Source: Verpa conica
Taxonomy: Eukaryota > Ascomycota > Pezizomycetes > Pezizales > Morchellaceae
DNA length: 64,000 nt
Assembly: GCA_033030425.1 (NCBI GenBank)
Contig: JAUFSD010000014.1
Span: 806,001 to 870,000, forward strand
Direction: 5' to 3'
Translations under genes and position numbers: made by a program
The notes under the pieces: model-generated
The model's input: the letters and a program-made list of their open reading frames with translations, nothing else
The model's database searches: none
Told to the model about the DNA's origin: nothing
Part shown: positions 1-10,582 of the stretch, in pieces
Numbering within the stretch: position 1 is the first letter of the stretch
Layout: every line of letters starts with the position of its first letter

Positions 1-682
1 GCCTCTAACTCTCGCACTCTTTCCGCGCACGCGATCTCCGTCTGTCTTAGCTTCTCGTCTGACGCAGCAGCTCGGCTCTTCCAGTCATGCAAATCCTTCT
101 CCATACCAGTAAGCTTCTCAGCTATGACCCCCGCTACCTTCAACTCCCCAGAGCTTCCTAGCATAATCCCTCCTCCAACCGCCGATCTGATCAACCCCAG
201 TGCCACCCTTTTCAGTTCTTCAAAGCCCTCGTGCTGTGCAAGTGTATAAACCCTCAAATGTACCAACAAAATATCCGCATTCACCTCGCCCGCACCTTCC
301 AGCTCTTGCGAGTCCACCAGACCCTGGGCCGCATCCCCTCCGTCTCGTCTCATCTCCTCAATCCCATCCCCTTTCTTATCTTCTCTCAGGTCTATGACAT
401 TGTAGTGTTTAAAGTATAGGAATTCGATAAACAGCTTCACTATGTCGCTTCTCCAGCTCGAGAGATCCATCTTCCTAGTTCCGGGGGTTTTCCATGCTGC
501 GGTAGTCATGCTGCGGAGCGGTTTTGGTAGTCCCGCAAGGGTGCTACTGTGAACAGTGAAACATGTTTGGTTTTGACCGGCAATTATTTCAAAAGTGTCG
601 GAGCAGAGGAGGCTATGGCTATTAGTGAGGGGTGATACTTTTGTGGGAAAGGGAGGGGGTACTCTGAAAAGTTGGGAGGTGC
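1..682 (-). pseudogene. BTB/POZ coiled-coil gene B1, 3' end off the window, start codon lost
   Basis: The minus strand is open from about 679 to the window edge after removing an intron at 613-662 (GT...CACTAATAGCCATAG). Exon 2 begins LLCSDTFEIIAGQNQ, followed by a diverged BTB first half (KMDLSSWRSDIVKLFIEFLYFKHYN), a linker, ILLVHLRVYTLAQHEG, and a coiled coil entering the edge. The position where relatives have ATG reads GCA before CCT CCC, so the normal start is missing; a later Met (MTTAAW) inside the BTB first half is the only alternative. The BACK-like segment between the second BTB helix pair and the coiled coil (IELLEYVYSH to ELMEKV in relatives) is reduced to about 20 residues, suggesting an internal deletion. 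Probably a decaying copy, though the frame is still open; a functional short variant cannot be excluded. Confidence 0.6.
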
Positions 683-853
683 TGTGTTTAGAGCATATGG
701 TATGGTAGACATATTCAAGGTAGATTGTAGGGGTAGATAGGCCCTAGGATGTAATACTTGTCCAAATGAGGTAGAATTTATTGGTAGGCACTGACTTTAA
801 TTGATGTGTTTTCCGCCAAGAGATGAGTATGAGATAGTAAAACAACGCCCGCA

Positions 854-882
854 CAACCCTAGCCCTTTATGTGGATGCCTGA
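854..882 (-). promoter_or_regulatory. Telomere-like promoter box of B1
   Basis: ACAACCCTAGCCC...ATGTGGATGCCTGA on the plus strand lies about 170 bp upstream of the B1 exon 1. It is one substitution away from the canonical box found before the other two-exon copies. Confidence 0.65.
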
Positions 883-1028
883 ATGTTGACTGGGCGGCTC
901 AAACTAGTTGGCAGCTAGCGCCTACCGAAAAGAACTTAAGATATAGAAGGGTTATAGACTTCAGAATCACCTATAAACCTAGTCTCCTGGTGTTGGGAGT
1001 AGAGAATGAAATCGTAGCGCCAGTCACT

Positions 1029-1040
1029 GAGTATCACTCG
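1029..1040 (-). promoter_or_regulatory. Distal promoter box of B1
   Basis: GAGTATCACTCG matches the core of the distal box (plus-strand consensus CATGRKATRTCACTCG). Confidence 0.5.
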
Positions 1041-2306
1041 TTTCATTAATTAGATAATGGTGGGTTTTGATCGTACTTCTCTATAGAAGCAACTATTAGA
1101 CCAACTATACAGGGAGTTTGCTAAATGTGAGCAGATGTAAGATTACTTTTGTACTTGTATTTTGGTTTTGTACTAATGGGTTTGGTATAGGTACTAAGGT
1201 TAAATTCATCCTGTATATGTCTATCACTATATATCACTAGGGACAGATCAATTGAGGGAGAGCGCGGAGAAGGAACGGATGCTTCTGGGAGGTCAACCTC
1301 ACAGATTGATGAAGACCTAGTTTATGAGAAAATTTAGTCTCCCTATAGAAATCCTAAAAATATAATTCTATAATCAAGAAATTAAAAACCGTTTAGAAGA
1401 AATGGGAGTATTTTCTCTATATTTAGCATATGTAATAGTAAATTCCTCGGAGCGTGGAACTGCATAGTTTTATTCCACAGCAAGACCCTTTATGGAAAGG
1501 CTTAGGGGAAGTGGACCCGACTATATACTTATATCAAACCAAACTTCACATCTCTGAGGACTGTACTATAATTTTGGGGTGGGTTTCGTAAACTGCCCCC
1601 CGTTCGTGTAAAGGTGAGGAACTCTTTCTACCATAGTGTCGGTATGGTTCGTTTTCAGGTGCTACTCGAAGGGGCTTTTGAACTTGCTGGCATTTGCGTA
1701 TGGAACTGGTTGTTACTTGGAAGAGTCGGATTGCTATAATTGGCTAGTTTGTTATTGAGCTTTTAAACCAGTGAGGGATTCAAATAGAATAAATAGTTTT
1801 TAGTACCGTGAATGGATTTGGTACCTCACCATTCTCCTTTAAGTAAACCCCACGCTATTTTAGTACTGGTCATGGAATACTGATTACTTGCTTCAATATG
1901 AGACATACAAGTCTCTTTTTCACGGGAGGAGTGGAATTTAGGTTTGTGTTTGCATGATCGGATCCTAGAACCATAACCTAAGGGTTATGGGTAATGGTGT
2001 AAGGAGTAGGGGGCAAAAGCACGACCATGCCACCAGTATAAAATGCACATATCATTCTTCAACGTGGGCTTTATGGCCTATTGTGTTTGGTAAAAAGATC
2101 TCTGAACGTATAATACAAATGTTTGCTAAAAAAATCAATCTGATCTTTGAAACCGCCTAAGAAAAACCAAGGTGAACCAATCGTTTGAGCCCCCAATTAT
2201 CACACTTATTCCCACTGCCAGATATAACCAACTCGTAAAAAGGATTGCCTGATCCCCTCCAATATTGAGAAATACTAAGCTAGGTCAATGTCTTTAACTC
2301 ATCGCT
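1041..2306. other. AT-rich intergenic stretch, nothing recognised
   Basis: Apart from an imperfect palindrome at about 1971-1990 (CCATAACC / GGGTTATGG), no coding, repeat or RNA signal was recognised between the B1 promoter and the 3' end of B2. Confidence 0.4.
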
Positions 2307-3771
2307 TTAGTCTTCATAGATATCATCGAATCTTCGCAACTTAGCCTCCAATAAACGCATACGAGCCTCCATCTCCTTCACCTCCCGCATTCTCGCTTGA
2401 TTGACTGAGGTGAGCCACTGTAAATCCTTTTCGGACTGTTCTAATTTCTCAGTAGCAGTAATGTTTGACTTGCGCAACTCTTCCTCATGAGAAATTTCTA
2501 GTAGGCGTACCCTCTCCACACAAGCAAGGTTTGCCTTCCGTAGCTCCTCCTCGTGAGAGATCCCTAGGAGACGTATTGCCTCCGCGTTTCCGAGCTCTGA
2601 TTTCCGTAGCTCGCTCTCATGGGAAGCTTCTAGCTGGCGAATCTTCTCCGCGCTGGCGAGCTCTGACCTCCGTAAATCCTCTGCATGGGAAATTTCCAAC
2701 CGACGCATCTTCTCCGCATTGGCGAGCTCCGACTGCCGCATCCCTGCATTGCTAGCCTCTGAATTTCGTAGGCTTTTATTGGCGGCCTCTAACTGTTGCA
2801 ACTTTGTCTCTAATTGCTCTGACTTTTGGGCATTGGTTGCCATCGACTGCTGCATCTCCGTGTTGATAGCCTCAAATAGCCGTAGCTTTTCGTATAACGC
2901 GGTAGCTCGGCCCTTCCAGACATGCATATCTTTCTCCATGTCGCAGAGTTTTCTCTCAATAGCACTAGAGTTCCCCGCTTCATAAAGTCGCCTTGCCACC
3001 TTCTGCATCAGCTCAACAAAATCACCCCCTGAACTCAAGCCCAACAAGTGTACCATCTCTCTCTGATCCATCAACTTCTCAAAATTCTCCGCTGCAAAGG
3101 TTGAAACAAGATCTCGCATTGGTTCCTCCGGGCTGGTGTGAGAGAAGACATATCTCAATAATCTGATGAAATTCACCGCCACCTTCGAGGTTCCCTGTAA
3201 CATGTACTCATTCATCTCTTCAAGAGCCGTCCTAAGCCGTCCAAAAGCCATTTCTCGGAGTGCCTCAACACCCTTGTATTGTGCGAGCCCATAAATCTTC
3301 GCATGCACCAGAAGCGCATTCGTGTCCCTCTGACTAGGTACAAACTCTTCATTGTCTGCGAGACTCTGTACTGTATCCGGAGTATTTATCCCATCCTGCC
3401 CTTTCATCTCCTCATCCACTTCATCAGTCTCCTCTTCATCATCGAGGCTCGAATCGGGAAATTGGTAGTTTCCAATATAGAGGAACTGGAGGAAACGTTC
3501 AACTGTATCGCCGTCCCAAGCTGACAAGTCGATTTCCTTCTTAGCGACCCCTCCTCGGTTGCGTGATGGTGTTGATTGTGTGGCGGCAGCGAGAACGCTG
3601 CTGTGGACGAAGAAACGCTTCTGGCCGGACTCGGCAACGATTTCAAGGGTTTCAGAGCTGAGGAGACTGTTGTTATTGTTTCTGTTAGTGAGAACGCGGC
3701 ATCTGAGGAGAGGGGGGGAGGTATTACCCGCAGAACTGAGGAGGCACGGCGTTTAGTGATGGTAGAGCCAT
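2307..3771 (-). CDS. BTB/POZ coiled-coil protein B2
   Basis: The spliced model is 467 residues: exon 1 at 3728-3771, intron 3667-3727, exon 2 at 3666-2307. The usual exon-1 ATG is GTG here (3745-3747), but an in-frame ATG eight codons upstream (3769-3771, MALPSLNA) restores a start. The BTB first half (LLSSETLEIVAESGQKRFFVHS...WDGDTVERFLQFLYIGNY) spans about 15-82, the acidic linker with NTPDTVQS about 90-116, the second BTB helices (LLVHAKIYGLAQYKG) about 132-165, and the BACK-like part about 165-260. From about 270 the protein is a coiled coil of roughly 22-residue repeats (SHEEELRK-x-x-L...). BTB proteins usually dimerise and can act as Cul3 adaptors; that role here is inferred from the domain only. 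Confidence 0.8.
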
Positions 3772-3918
3772 GATCTTTAGGGCAGATGGTAGGGATAGAT
3801 AATAGTTGTACAGTAGTATTTTTCAGGAGAGAAAGAGTAAGAGAGCAAGAGGGCTTCAGATGCTGTCAAGAGAATCCTGGGGTGGGTGGGGAGCTACGAT
3901 GCCTGTTTCCGAACAGCG

Positions 3919-3952
3919 CATACGTAACCCTAACCCTTTGTGTGGATGCCTA
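3919..3952 (-). promoter_or_regulatory. Telomere-like promoter box of B2
   Basis: The plus strand reads CGTAACCCTAACCCTTTG followed by TGTGGATGCCTAA, about 150 bp upstream of the B2 start. This is a near-consensus copy of the family box. Confidence 0.75.
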
Positions 3953-5156
3953 ACGGTACACCCAAGGTGGGGTTTGATTCAATGTGCTTATCTCACAACC
4001 CCAGAAACGGCCAGTCTGGGATATCTTACACAAATCCTGACTTTGAGATACCGGAAAAGAATCTGCCCTTATAAATATTTATTCATTCATGACTGTTTCT
4101 AAAACCTCTACTTGTGGTTTTCATCGTGTTAAATAGCGGGCTCTGTATTAAAAGACCTAGGTGTGTAATCTCTAATATGACGATACTATTTGGGAGATTT
4201 CCTGTTAGTACTGTAAAAATAGGTATACTAGGCAGCAGCAACGAACCAGGTTTCAGATGCATGACGCCACTATTCCCCACAACAGTTTAGCTTACATTAA
4301 AAATCCCATAGTGTTTGCTAAGCAATTTACTGACTTGTATACTTAATTTCACCCTAGAGAACAGTCTCTTTATTGATTCTCTTGGGCGCTTAGTCTAAAA
4401 ATTTATATCTGCTTTAGGGAACTGGCTAGGGCCTCTTTATTCTCCTGGTGTGTAATTGAAAATAATATTGGCCCCTAGCTCTATTCATGCATGAGATATC
4501 ACTCGCTTGAGGATGTTAAATATGACTAGCCTGATTAATTACCCTAAAGGTACGCCTACCCTAATATGCCGAGCCTCTGATACACTCTAGAAAGTATTTG
4601 GTCTAGTAATTAATATAATATTACTGCGACGTACTAGCTCGTTTACAGCCTATTAGTTATTAGGAAGGTCGAAATTTGCCAAGACCACGATTAGTTTCTA
4701 CGCTAGCTGCGTATATGCGAGTACCTGTTCTCTCAAATAAAATGCCCCTACAAGTGTTTCCGCCCGAATAAGAACTTTTAAACACCATAAGTACGTCCTC
4801 CTGGATTTAAACGGAAAGTTCCTCAATAACAATTTATGTGTATATATGGTCATAAGCGCGTATTTTAAAGAATATTCCATAACCGATGGGGTGTTACGCA
4901 ACAATCGCAACCTCAATGGCGGCATGTAAGATTACGCGCTGGTGGCAGTACTGCATGAGTGCCTAATTATCAAGAGTGCTCTTTCTGTACTTGTAAACTC
5001 TTAGAAGTTGCTAACTTAAATACCACCTAAAGGTTGAGATAAACTTTATATAGATCCTATGAGATGAAAGAAATTTGGTTCTTGGCTAGAATACAATAGA
5101 ATACTACTGGGCGTCTTCACTATGCTACCCTTAAAATACGTAATGCCTCCTCCATA
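3953..5156. other. Intergenic stretch containing the B2 distal box
   Basis: A copy of the distal box lies at 4491-4505. Otherwise it is AT-rich DNA without a credible gene; a 75-residue minus-strand frame at 4698-4925 has no family resemblance. Confidence 0.35.
4491..4505 (-). promoter_or_regulatory. Distal promoter box of B2
   Basis: ATGAGATATCACTCG matches the distal box, about 720 bp upstream of the B2 start. Confidence 0.5.
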
Positions 5157-5348
5157 TTATTTCCATAGATTATCCCATGTAGATCCTAGCACCCGTATCT
5201 CTGCTGGATTTCTATCAGCCATTTTCTGCACATTTGCCGCGTTGGTAGACTCCAACATTGGCACCTGTTTCGCGTTGTCGGGATTCAAATCTCGTAGCTT
5301 CTCCGCGTTAGTAGTCTTTAACTCTAGTAGCCTGCTAACACTAGTAGT
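5157..5348 (-). pseudogene. Read-through tail of B3 beyond the premature stop
   Basis: In the B3 frame this segment encodes coiled-coil-like residues (LLELKTTNAEKLRDLN, MLESTNAANVQKMADRN) and ends in TAA. It was probably the original C-terminus. Confidence 0.6.
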
Positions 5349-6291
5349 TTATAGCTGTCGTACCTTAGCTTCTAGCTCTCGAATCTTTGCATTGGCAACT
5401 TCCAACTCGTAGGCCTTCTGCATGCTCGTAGATTCCTTTATGAAAAGCATACTCTTTGTTTCAGAAAATCTTTTCCCTATCTTTCTTACCAATTCGAGCG
5501 CAAAATCGCCCTCCCTGACCAATAAGGACGCTACCTCCTTCCGATCAACAAGCTCATCAAAGTTCTCAGCTGCAAATGTGGACACAAGGTCTCGTATCGG
5601 TTCCTCCGGGGTTGTGTTATCGAGATGTTTGTGTGAATAGACATACTCCAACAGCTCTATAAAACTCTCCATCACCTCCGGGACCGACATACGCCCATTC
5701 ATGCTTCCAAGCACCGTCTTGAGCCGCTCAAAAGCCAAAATAGGGAGTGCCCTAACCCGAATATACCGTCCGATTCCATACATCTTCGCGTGTATCATCA
5801 AGCTTGTACCCACATCCTCAGATCCCGGCCCACCGCGAGCCACGGAGCTCTGTAAATTATCTGATGCGTTTGCTCTATCTTCACCCCCCGCTTCCTGGTC
5901 CATGAAACTTTGTAGAGTATCCGGTGTATTCGCCCTATCCCGTCTTTCCCCATCCTCGGTCTCAGTCTCAGTCTCAGTCTCCGTCCCCGCCTCAGACTCT
6001 TCTCCATCTGAAATTGGCTCAGGAACTTGATAGTCCTGCGTATGAAGAAACTCTGCAAACAACTTGACAATATTGCTATCGCAATTCGACAAATTCATTC
6101 TTTTACCCCCACTAATAATCGCACTTCTGAATATGTCTGACTGGGGTGCAAGAATATCGCCATGGATAAAGTAGCTTTGTTCGGTGGATTTTATTTCGAA
6201 AGGTTTAGAGGAGAGGTATCTGTATGTACTTATTAGCAAGAGTAGCTTGATTGGATTCTAAAGGGAGGTACTCTAAAGAATGAGGAGGCAT
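5349..6291 (-). CDS. BTB/POZ protein B3, C-terminally truncated by a nonsense codon
   Basis: Exon 1 is 6272-6291 (MPPHSLE), intron 6220-6271, exon 2 6219-5349, giving 296 residues. The BTB first half (EIKSTEQSYFIHGDILAPQS...LYFAEFLHTQDYQ-type core) differs from most copies and resembles B9 in EIKS and YFIH. The linker carries a TETETETETE run from CTCAGT repeats, NTPDTLQS and a second, diverged NTPDTLQS-like copy (NASDNLQS). The coiled coil stops at a TAA (5349-5351), yet the same frame stays open for about 63 more codons of coiled-coil-like sequence to a TAA at 5157-5159. The shorter protein is therefore probably a recent truncation. All core BTB elements precede the stop, so the product may still fold. 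Confidence 0.75.
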
Positions 6292-6399
6292 TGTTCTTGA
6301 AGTGAATGGTAAGAATTTCCTATATTCGAGAAAGAGGTAGAAGGTTTGGGTGTAATAAGTCTCTTCTGCGCGGGGGGTTGAGATCATAAGCTATCTGAG

Positions 6400-6431
6400 A
6401 TAACCCTAAGCCCTTATTTTAGCTGCCTGAA
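6400..6431 (-). promoter_or_regulatory. Telomere-like promoter box of B3
   Basis: ATAACCCTAAGCCC...GCTGCCTGA lies about 110 bp upstream of the B3 start. A GTGTTACACAAGG element that recurs upstream of other copies follows at 6445-6456. Confidence 0.65.
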
Positions 6432-6587
6432 TGTTGCCTGATTGTGTTACACAAGGCAAGCTGCATGGCGAGCGGCGTAGGTGATGGATAGCGCCAATCA
6501 AATGTTTTATGATGCTAAAATTACGTTTAGAAACCGTCACCAGCATTTGGGACTTGTTTTATCGATATCGGTATTTTGGTATTGGTC

Positions 6588-6602
6588 ATGGTATATCACT
6601 CG
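6588..6602 (-). promoter_or_regulatory. Distal promoter box of B3
   Basis: ATGGTATATCACTCG lies about 300 bp upstream of the B3 start and matches the distal consensus. Confidence 0.5.
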
Positions 6603-7068
6603 CTACGGAGCTAGATAAGTCGATGCGTTAATACCTCTAAAAGTGCCTAGAGTATTTTTAAAACTCTATTTGATTTATTTATTTAATAGTTGTGAGAATT
6701 TGGAATTAAATAGCTTCGGGTATAGAGACCTGTATGCTTTCCAGTGGATTGACACATACTCTCGTAATATATTGGAGATAAGTATTTTCTTGAAGCTAGT
6801 TTCGTACGTTGTGGGTTTTATTCTTATTCTTCTCCTGGGGTTATAAGAAACCTCCGGATTCCGGTGGTATTGGTAATCTATAGCTCCGATGCATACGATT
6901 TCTCTGTACTTGTAGTCTTTGTATCATATACTCAAGGTTTGTTACTCTTCTCTAACTAGTACAATAAAGTTATGTTACCAAAGAAAGCCGGCCTTCTGTA
7001 GCTATAGCTAGGTAACTTGGACCCTCCCACAATAAACAACCTTCAATCCACAGAAAAACAATATATAT
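6603..7068. other. Intergenic stretch, nothing recognised
   Basis: AT-rich DNA between the B3 promoter and the B4 stop. The short plus-strand frame at 6643-6846 shows no family or compositional support. Confidence 0.35.
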
Positions 7069-7872
7069 CTATTCATAGATGTTTCGATAATGTTTTACCG
7101 TAGTTGATAGTGCCTTTACAGTCTCTTCTAACTCAGTAGCTCGATTCTTCCAGTACTGTACTTCCTCCGCTGTAATAATAGCTCCCTTTGCCAACTTCTC
7201 CATCACCTCAGCCGCAATATCATTTCTCTCGATTAAGACAGCTGTCAGTTCCCTCCCCTCGTTTAGCACTTGAAAGTTATTCGCTATAAAAGTCGACATA
7301 AGGTCCCGCATTGGTTCCTCTGAGCTCGTGAGAGAGTCTGTGTGGGAATAAGTATATTCCAACAACTCAATAATCTCCGTAGCCATCGCCCCGACCAAAG
7401 AAACCCCACTCGTAGTCCCTTCAAGCTCTTTAAGCACTACTTCAAGTCGCCCTAGCGCTATCGTTTTCAGCCTCTCGACAGCCTTATACTGCGCAAGCGC
7501 ATAGACTTTTGCATGTGTCAACAACACATCCTCTCCACATTTCTTTGGGAGACCTTCGACCACCGCTCCTTCAAGACTGCCCGGGGTTGACTTAGCAGTC
7601 TGATAATCTCCAAAATACAGAAACTGGACGAAACGTCCCACGGTATCCTCGTCCCAGTCAGAAAGGTCGATCTTCTTCTCTGCAGCCTCTTTCCACACTC
7701 CTGTTGCCGTGCTGCGGAGCGGCTCTGAATGCGTAGTGAGGATGTCGCTATGTACAAAGAAGCGTTTACCGGATTGGGCAAAAACCTCGAAAGGTTCTGA
7801 AGTGAGGGAGCTGTAGTCACGGACTGTTCGATTTGGTGATCCTGAAGTGTTTTCTAGTGCCATGTATTCCAT
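7069..7872 (-). CDS. Short intronless BTB/POZ protein B4
   Basis: A single uninterrupted frame of 267 residues starts MEYMALENTS. It lacks the small first exon and intron of most copies. The BTB first half (SLTSEPFEVFAQSGKRFFVHSD...WDEDTVGRFVQFLYFGDYQ) spans about 22-96. The linker is short and has no TPDTVQS motif. The second helices (LLTHAKVYALAQYKAVERL) follow at about 118-150. The C-terminus has only a short coiled coil (ELEETVKALSTTVKHY) after the BACK-like region. It is closest to its neighbour B5 (AQSGKRFFVHSD, WKEA-x-EKKIDLSDWD), which suggests a local duplication. Confidence 0.85.
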   Translation of the reverse strand: MEYMALENTSGSPNRTVRDYSSLTSEPFEVFAQSGKRFFVHSDILTTHSEPLRSTATGVWKEAAEKKIDLSDWDEDTVGRFVQFLYFGDYQTAKSTPGSLEGAVVEGLPKKCGEDVLLTHAKVYALAQYKAVERLKTIALGRLEVVLKELEGTTSGVSLVGAMATEIIELLEYTYSHTDSLTSSEEPMRDLMSTFIANNFQVLNEGRELTAVLIERNDIAAEVMEKLAKGAIITAEEVQYWKNRATELEETVKALSTTVKHYRNIYE

Positions 7873-7910
7873 TTTCTAAGCTGGTGTTGGTGGGAGGTTT
7901 GGGTGCGGGG

Positions 7911-7950
7911 AAAGTTTTGCTTTACTGACGTTGCCGAGATGTCACACAAG
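7911..7950 (-). promoter_or_regulatory. Intronless-class promoter element of B4
   Basis: The plus strand has GGGTGCGGGGAAAG, then GCCGAGATGTCACACAAG, 40-80 bp upstream of the B4 ATG. The same pair occurs before B5, and GCGGGGAA also before B20 and B21; no telomere-like box is present. Confidence 0.55.
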
Positions 7951-8142
7951 CAATGCAACTAGGACGCCTTATTCTTAGGTGGTTTTTATTCCTGCTTAGG
8001 GTATTAGCATTGGATTTATTCCTCCTCCAGCTTTGTGTTACTTGAACCTTTCCCTTCTGTACCTGGTAATATTAGAATTATATAGATTATTATAGAAATT
8101 AAGATTTTGTTTAGTACCCCCCCGTAATTGGCGGGCCATAGC

Positions 8143-8393
8143 TATTATACGTTAGCAAACCTACCCGAAATTTTGCATTGCAACCACATTTTGTATGCAA
8201 AAGCATCTTTGAGCAAGTTTTACTCCACAACCACAATAGCTATAAGAAAGATAATTTTTATGGAATTCTCAGGGGCTATAGTGGCTATAAGCTTAGTGTG
8301 ACTGTTTGTGTCAAGCTTTTGGGGTGGGGGTTGTTGTGGGAGATTTGCTTAGGTGCAATCTAAATGTTCGGGTAGATTTGATAACGTATAATA
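8143..8393. mobile_element. MITE-like element with about 39-bp terminal inverted repeats
   Basis: The left end TATTATACGTTAGCAAAC and the reverse complement of the right end TATTATACGTTATCAAAT match at about 33 of 39 positions. CATAG occurs at 8137-8141 and 8394-8398 and could be a target duplication with one extra base. No transposase is encoded, so it would be non-autonomous; the superfamily is unknown. Confidence 0.6.
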
Positions 8394-9492
8394 CATAGAT
8401 CATTCTTTGACGATTTCTATTTTGTAGAAATTGCTTAAGGTGACTGGCTTTTTATTTAACTATGTACTGCTGGTACCTACCAGACTATTTTCGTGAGTAA
8501 TGTAATCAAGTACTTAGCTGATTTCTGCAACAGGGTACTTTGTAAGCAATTTCGATGTCCTCAGACTTAGTCGGAAAAGAATCACTTGTAGAATCCGCCT
8601 GGTTTGAGCTTAAGCACCCTTCAAATTGCGCTGACCCTCCCTCTGCCCACAAGGTTGCCTCAGGGGTACCAATTCATGTCATGTGGTGCACCAACTAAAT
8701 GTTGAATAGGCAACCTAATGGCCTACAGAAGACAACAACTTAATAATCAATGTACCCCCTATCTTCTGAATATATTGTGCGACTGTATTTTCCGATTAGG
8801 TGGCATTTTCTGTCAAGCGCCCGGGATTGGGATGGCATGACTGGACAGAAAGCAGAAACCAGCTCGGAGCCCCGGCAAGCAATCTATCAGCCTGCATTCC
8901 TGATCTATTGGGGAGTGATCTGGTTCCGGTGTACACTTGGATCTCCGTGCCCTTGAGGCCTTCAGGAAACGGCTCTGGTTACTTAGGTTCGGGAGCAACC
9001 TAGAGGGAGTAGTTACTATATTTGTGGTAATTAAGGGGAATAACTTGGGATGCCGAGATTTTGTTACTGTACGTATGAGAACACCGTGTAATGTGGGCTG
9101 GGAGTGAGCCGGAGATTGATGATGCCTTCCAGCTAGTAAGCACGCAACAAGGCAGATATATATAGAGGGTGCTCACTAAACCAAGCTTGTGCTTTAGGGT
9201 TCCGGGTACACTCTTAGTGTAGATACGCTAGAATTTATAGAAGACTTCAGCTGAGGTGATTCTTCTAGGAAGAAATAATACTGGAGATCTACCACTCTTC
9301 TACTCTATCTTTTGTAATCTGTTTGTAGTAAATGGTAGGGATGGGTCTCCTAGATATATAGATAGTCAATTAGATGCTCGCTCTACCTGATATGATTCAT
9401 CTAAGATCTCTGTAAGAGATCTGACATGAACCTTCACCTGAGGTTAATTAAGTAACTAGATACTTAAGAATTACAACAAGGTTACTAGTGAG
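8394..9492. other. Intergenic stretch, nothing firm
   Basis: A GC-richer patch at about 8750-9005 yields short overlapping frames on both strands without recognisable domains. The rest is AT-rich. Confidence 0.35.
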
Positions 9493-10509
9493 TTATCTGT
9501 AATGATCTTCTATCTTATTCAACCCAGAACGGATCATATTCCGTAGCATCTGAAACGTTTCAAATTCCACCAATCTCTCCGGATAGGTAGCCTCGAGATA
9601 CTTAACCTTAGACTTCGACTTCGACAGCTTAGACTTCAGTTCATCTACCTTAACCTCCCACTTCCCCACAATCTCTACGTGAGAAGCCTCTAATTCCCGT
9701 ATCTTCACTTTATTTGCAGCTTCCAACAACTTTATCTTATTATCAAACACCCGCTGCATCTTCTCCGTAATAGCAACTTTCGACTCCACTAAGTCCGCAG
9801 TCGACTTAGCAGCTCGAGACTCCAAGTCCCGAATCCGGTCCTCCATATCACAGACCTTCTTCTCCCTATCACGAAGTCTCTCTGCAACCTTCTCCATTAA
9901 CTCGACTGAGAAATCACACTTTTCACGTAGCAGGAGCTCCATCTCCCCTCTGATTACCAGTGTCTCGAGATTTTTTGCCGCAAATATTGATACGAGATTC
10001 CGCATTGGCTCTTCCGAGCTTTGGAGGGAATCGGTGTGAGAATAGACATATCCCAAGAGTTCGATAACATTCTCGGTCCCTGTAAATACACAGGTGCGTA
10101 TTGACATATGTCGATCGATATCGTCAAGTGCCGTTTTAAGACGACCCAAAGCCATAATCTTCAACTCTTCAACGGCCTTATACTGAGCAAGTGCGTACAC
10201 CTTCGCATGTACCAGTAGTAGGTTCACCCCCTTCCCACCCCCTAGTTTCTCCATGTCCCCCGGGATTTCTTCAAGGACTTGGTAATCCCTAAAGTATAAG
10301 AACTCGACAAACCGTCCCACAGTTTCGTCATCCCAATCCGAAAGGTCGATTTTCTTCTCAGTGGCCTCTTTCCACATGCCCATGGTCGCGCGGCGAAGAG
10401 GCTCTGATTGGGCTGCAAGGATGTCGCTGTGGACAAAGAAGCGTTTGCCAGATTGGGCAACAATCTCAAAAGGTTCTGAGGAGAGGGAATTGCGTATAGT
10501 GGATGTCAT
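9493..10509 (-). CDS. Intronless BTB/POZ coiled-coil protein B5
   Basis: One frame of 338 residues begins MTSTIRNSLSSEPFE; the MTSTI start is shared with distant B20. The BTB first half spans about 8-78 (IVAQSGKRFFVHSD, WDDETVGRFVEFLYFRDYQ), with a short glycine-rich linker lacking TPDTVQS and second helices LLLVHAKVYALAQYKAVEEL at about 95-125. The BACK-like region runs to about 215. The tail is a coiled coil (about 215-320) that includes a YLEATYPERLVEFE segment resembling the W-F-x-x-x-C-P-E modules of B14-B16. Start chosen because it is the first ATG and precedes the conserved SSEPFE. Confidence 0.87.
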   Translation of the reverse strand: MTSTIRNSLSSEPFEIVAQSGKRFFVHSDILAAQSEPLRRATMGMWKEATEKKIDLSDWDDETVGRFVEFLYFRDYQVLEEIPGDMEKLGGGKGVNLLLVHAKVYALAQYKAVEELKIMALGRLKTALDDIDRHMSIRTCVFTGTENVIELLGYVYSHTDSLQSSEEPMRNLVSIFAAKNLETLVIRGEMELLLREKCDFSVELMEKVAERLRDREKKVCDMEDRIRDLESRAAKSTADLVESKVAITEKMQRVFDNKIKLLEAANKVKIRELEASHVEIVGKWEVKVDELKSKLSKSKSKVKYLEATYPERLVEFETFQMLRNMIRSGLNKIEDHYR

Positions 10510-10536
10510 TTTTATGCTTGTGGGGTTGAGTGCCAG

Positions 10537-10582
10537 TGTTGCGGGGAAGGTTACTGATGTCGTTGCCGAAATGTTACACCAA
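10537..10582 (-). promoter_or_regulatory. Intronless-class promoter element of B5
   Basis: GTTGCGGGGAAGG followed by GTTGCCGAAATGTTACACC on the plus strand, 28-70 bp before the ATG, is nearly the same arrangement as upstream of B4. Confidence 0.55.

Noticed and set aside
4698..4925. 75-codon minus-strand frame beginning MPP
   Set aside because: The MPP start resembles the family exon 1 only by chance; there is no intron, BTB sequence or promoter box in the right place.
8750..9003. Overlapping short frames on both strands in a GC-richer patch
   Set aside because: No domain, no splice context, and open in several frames at once, which indicates composition rather than coding.
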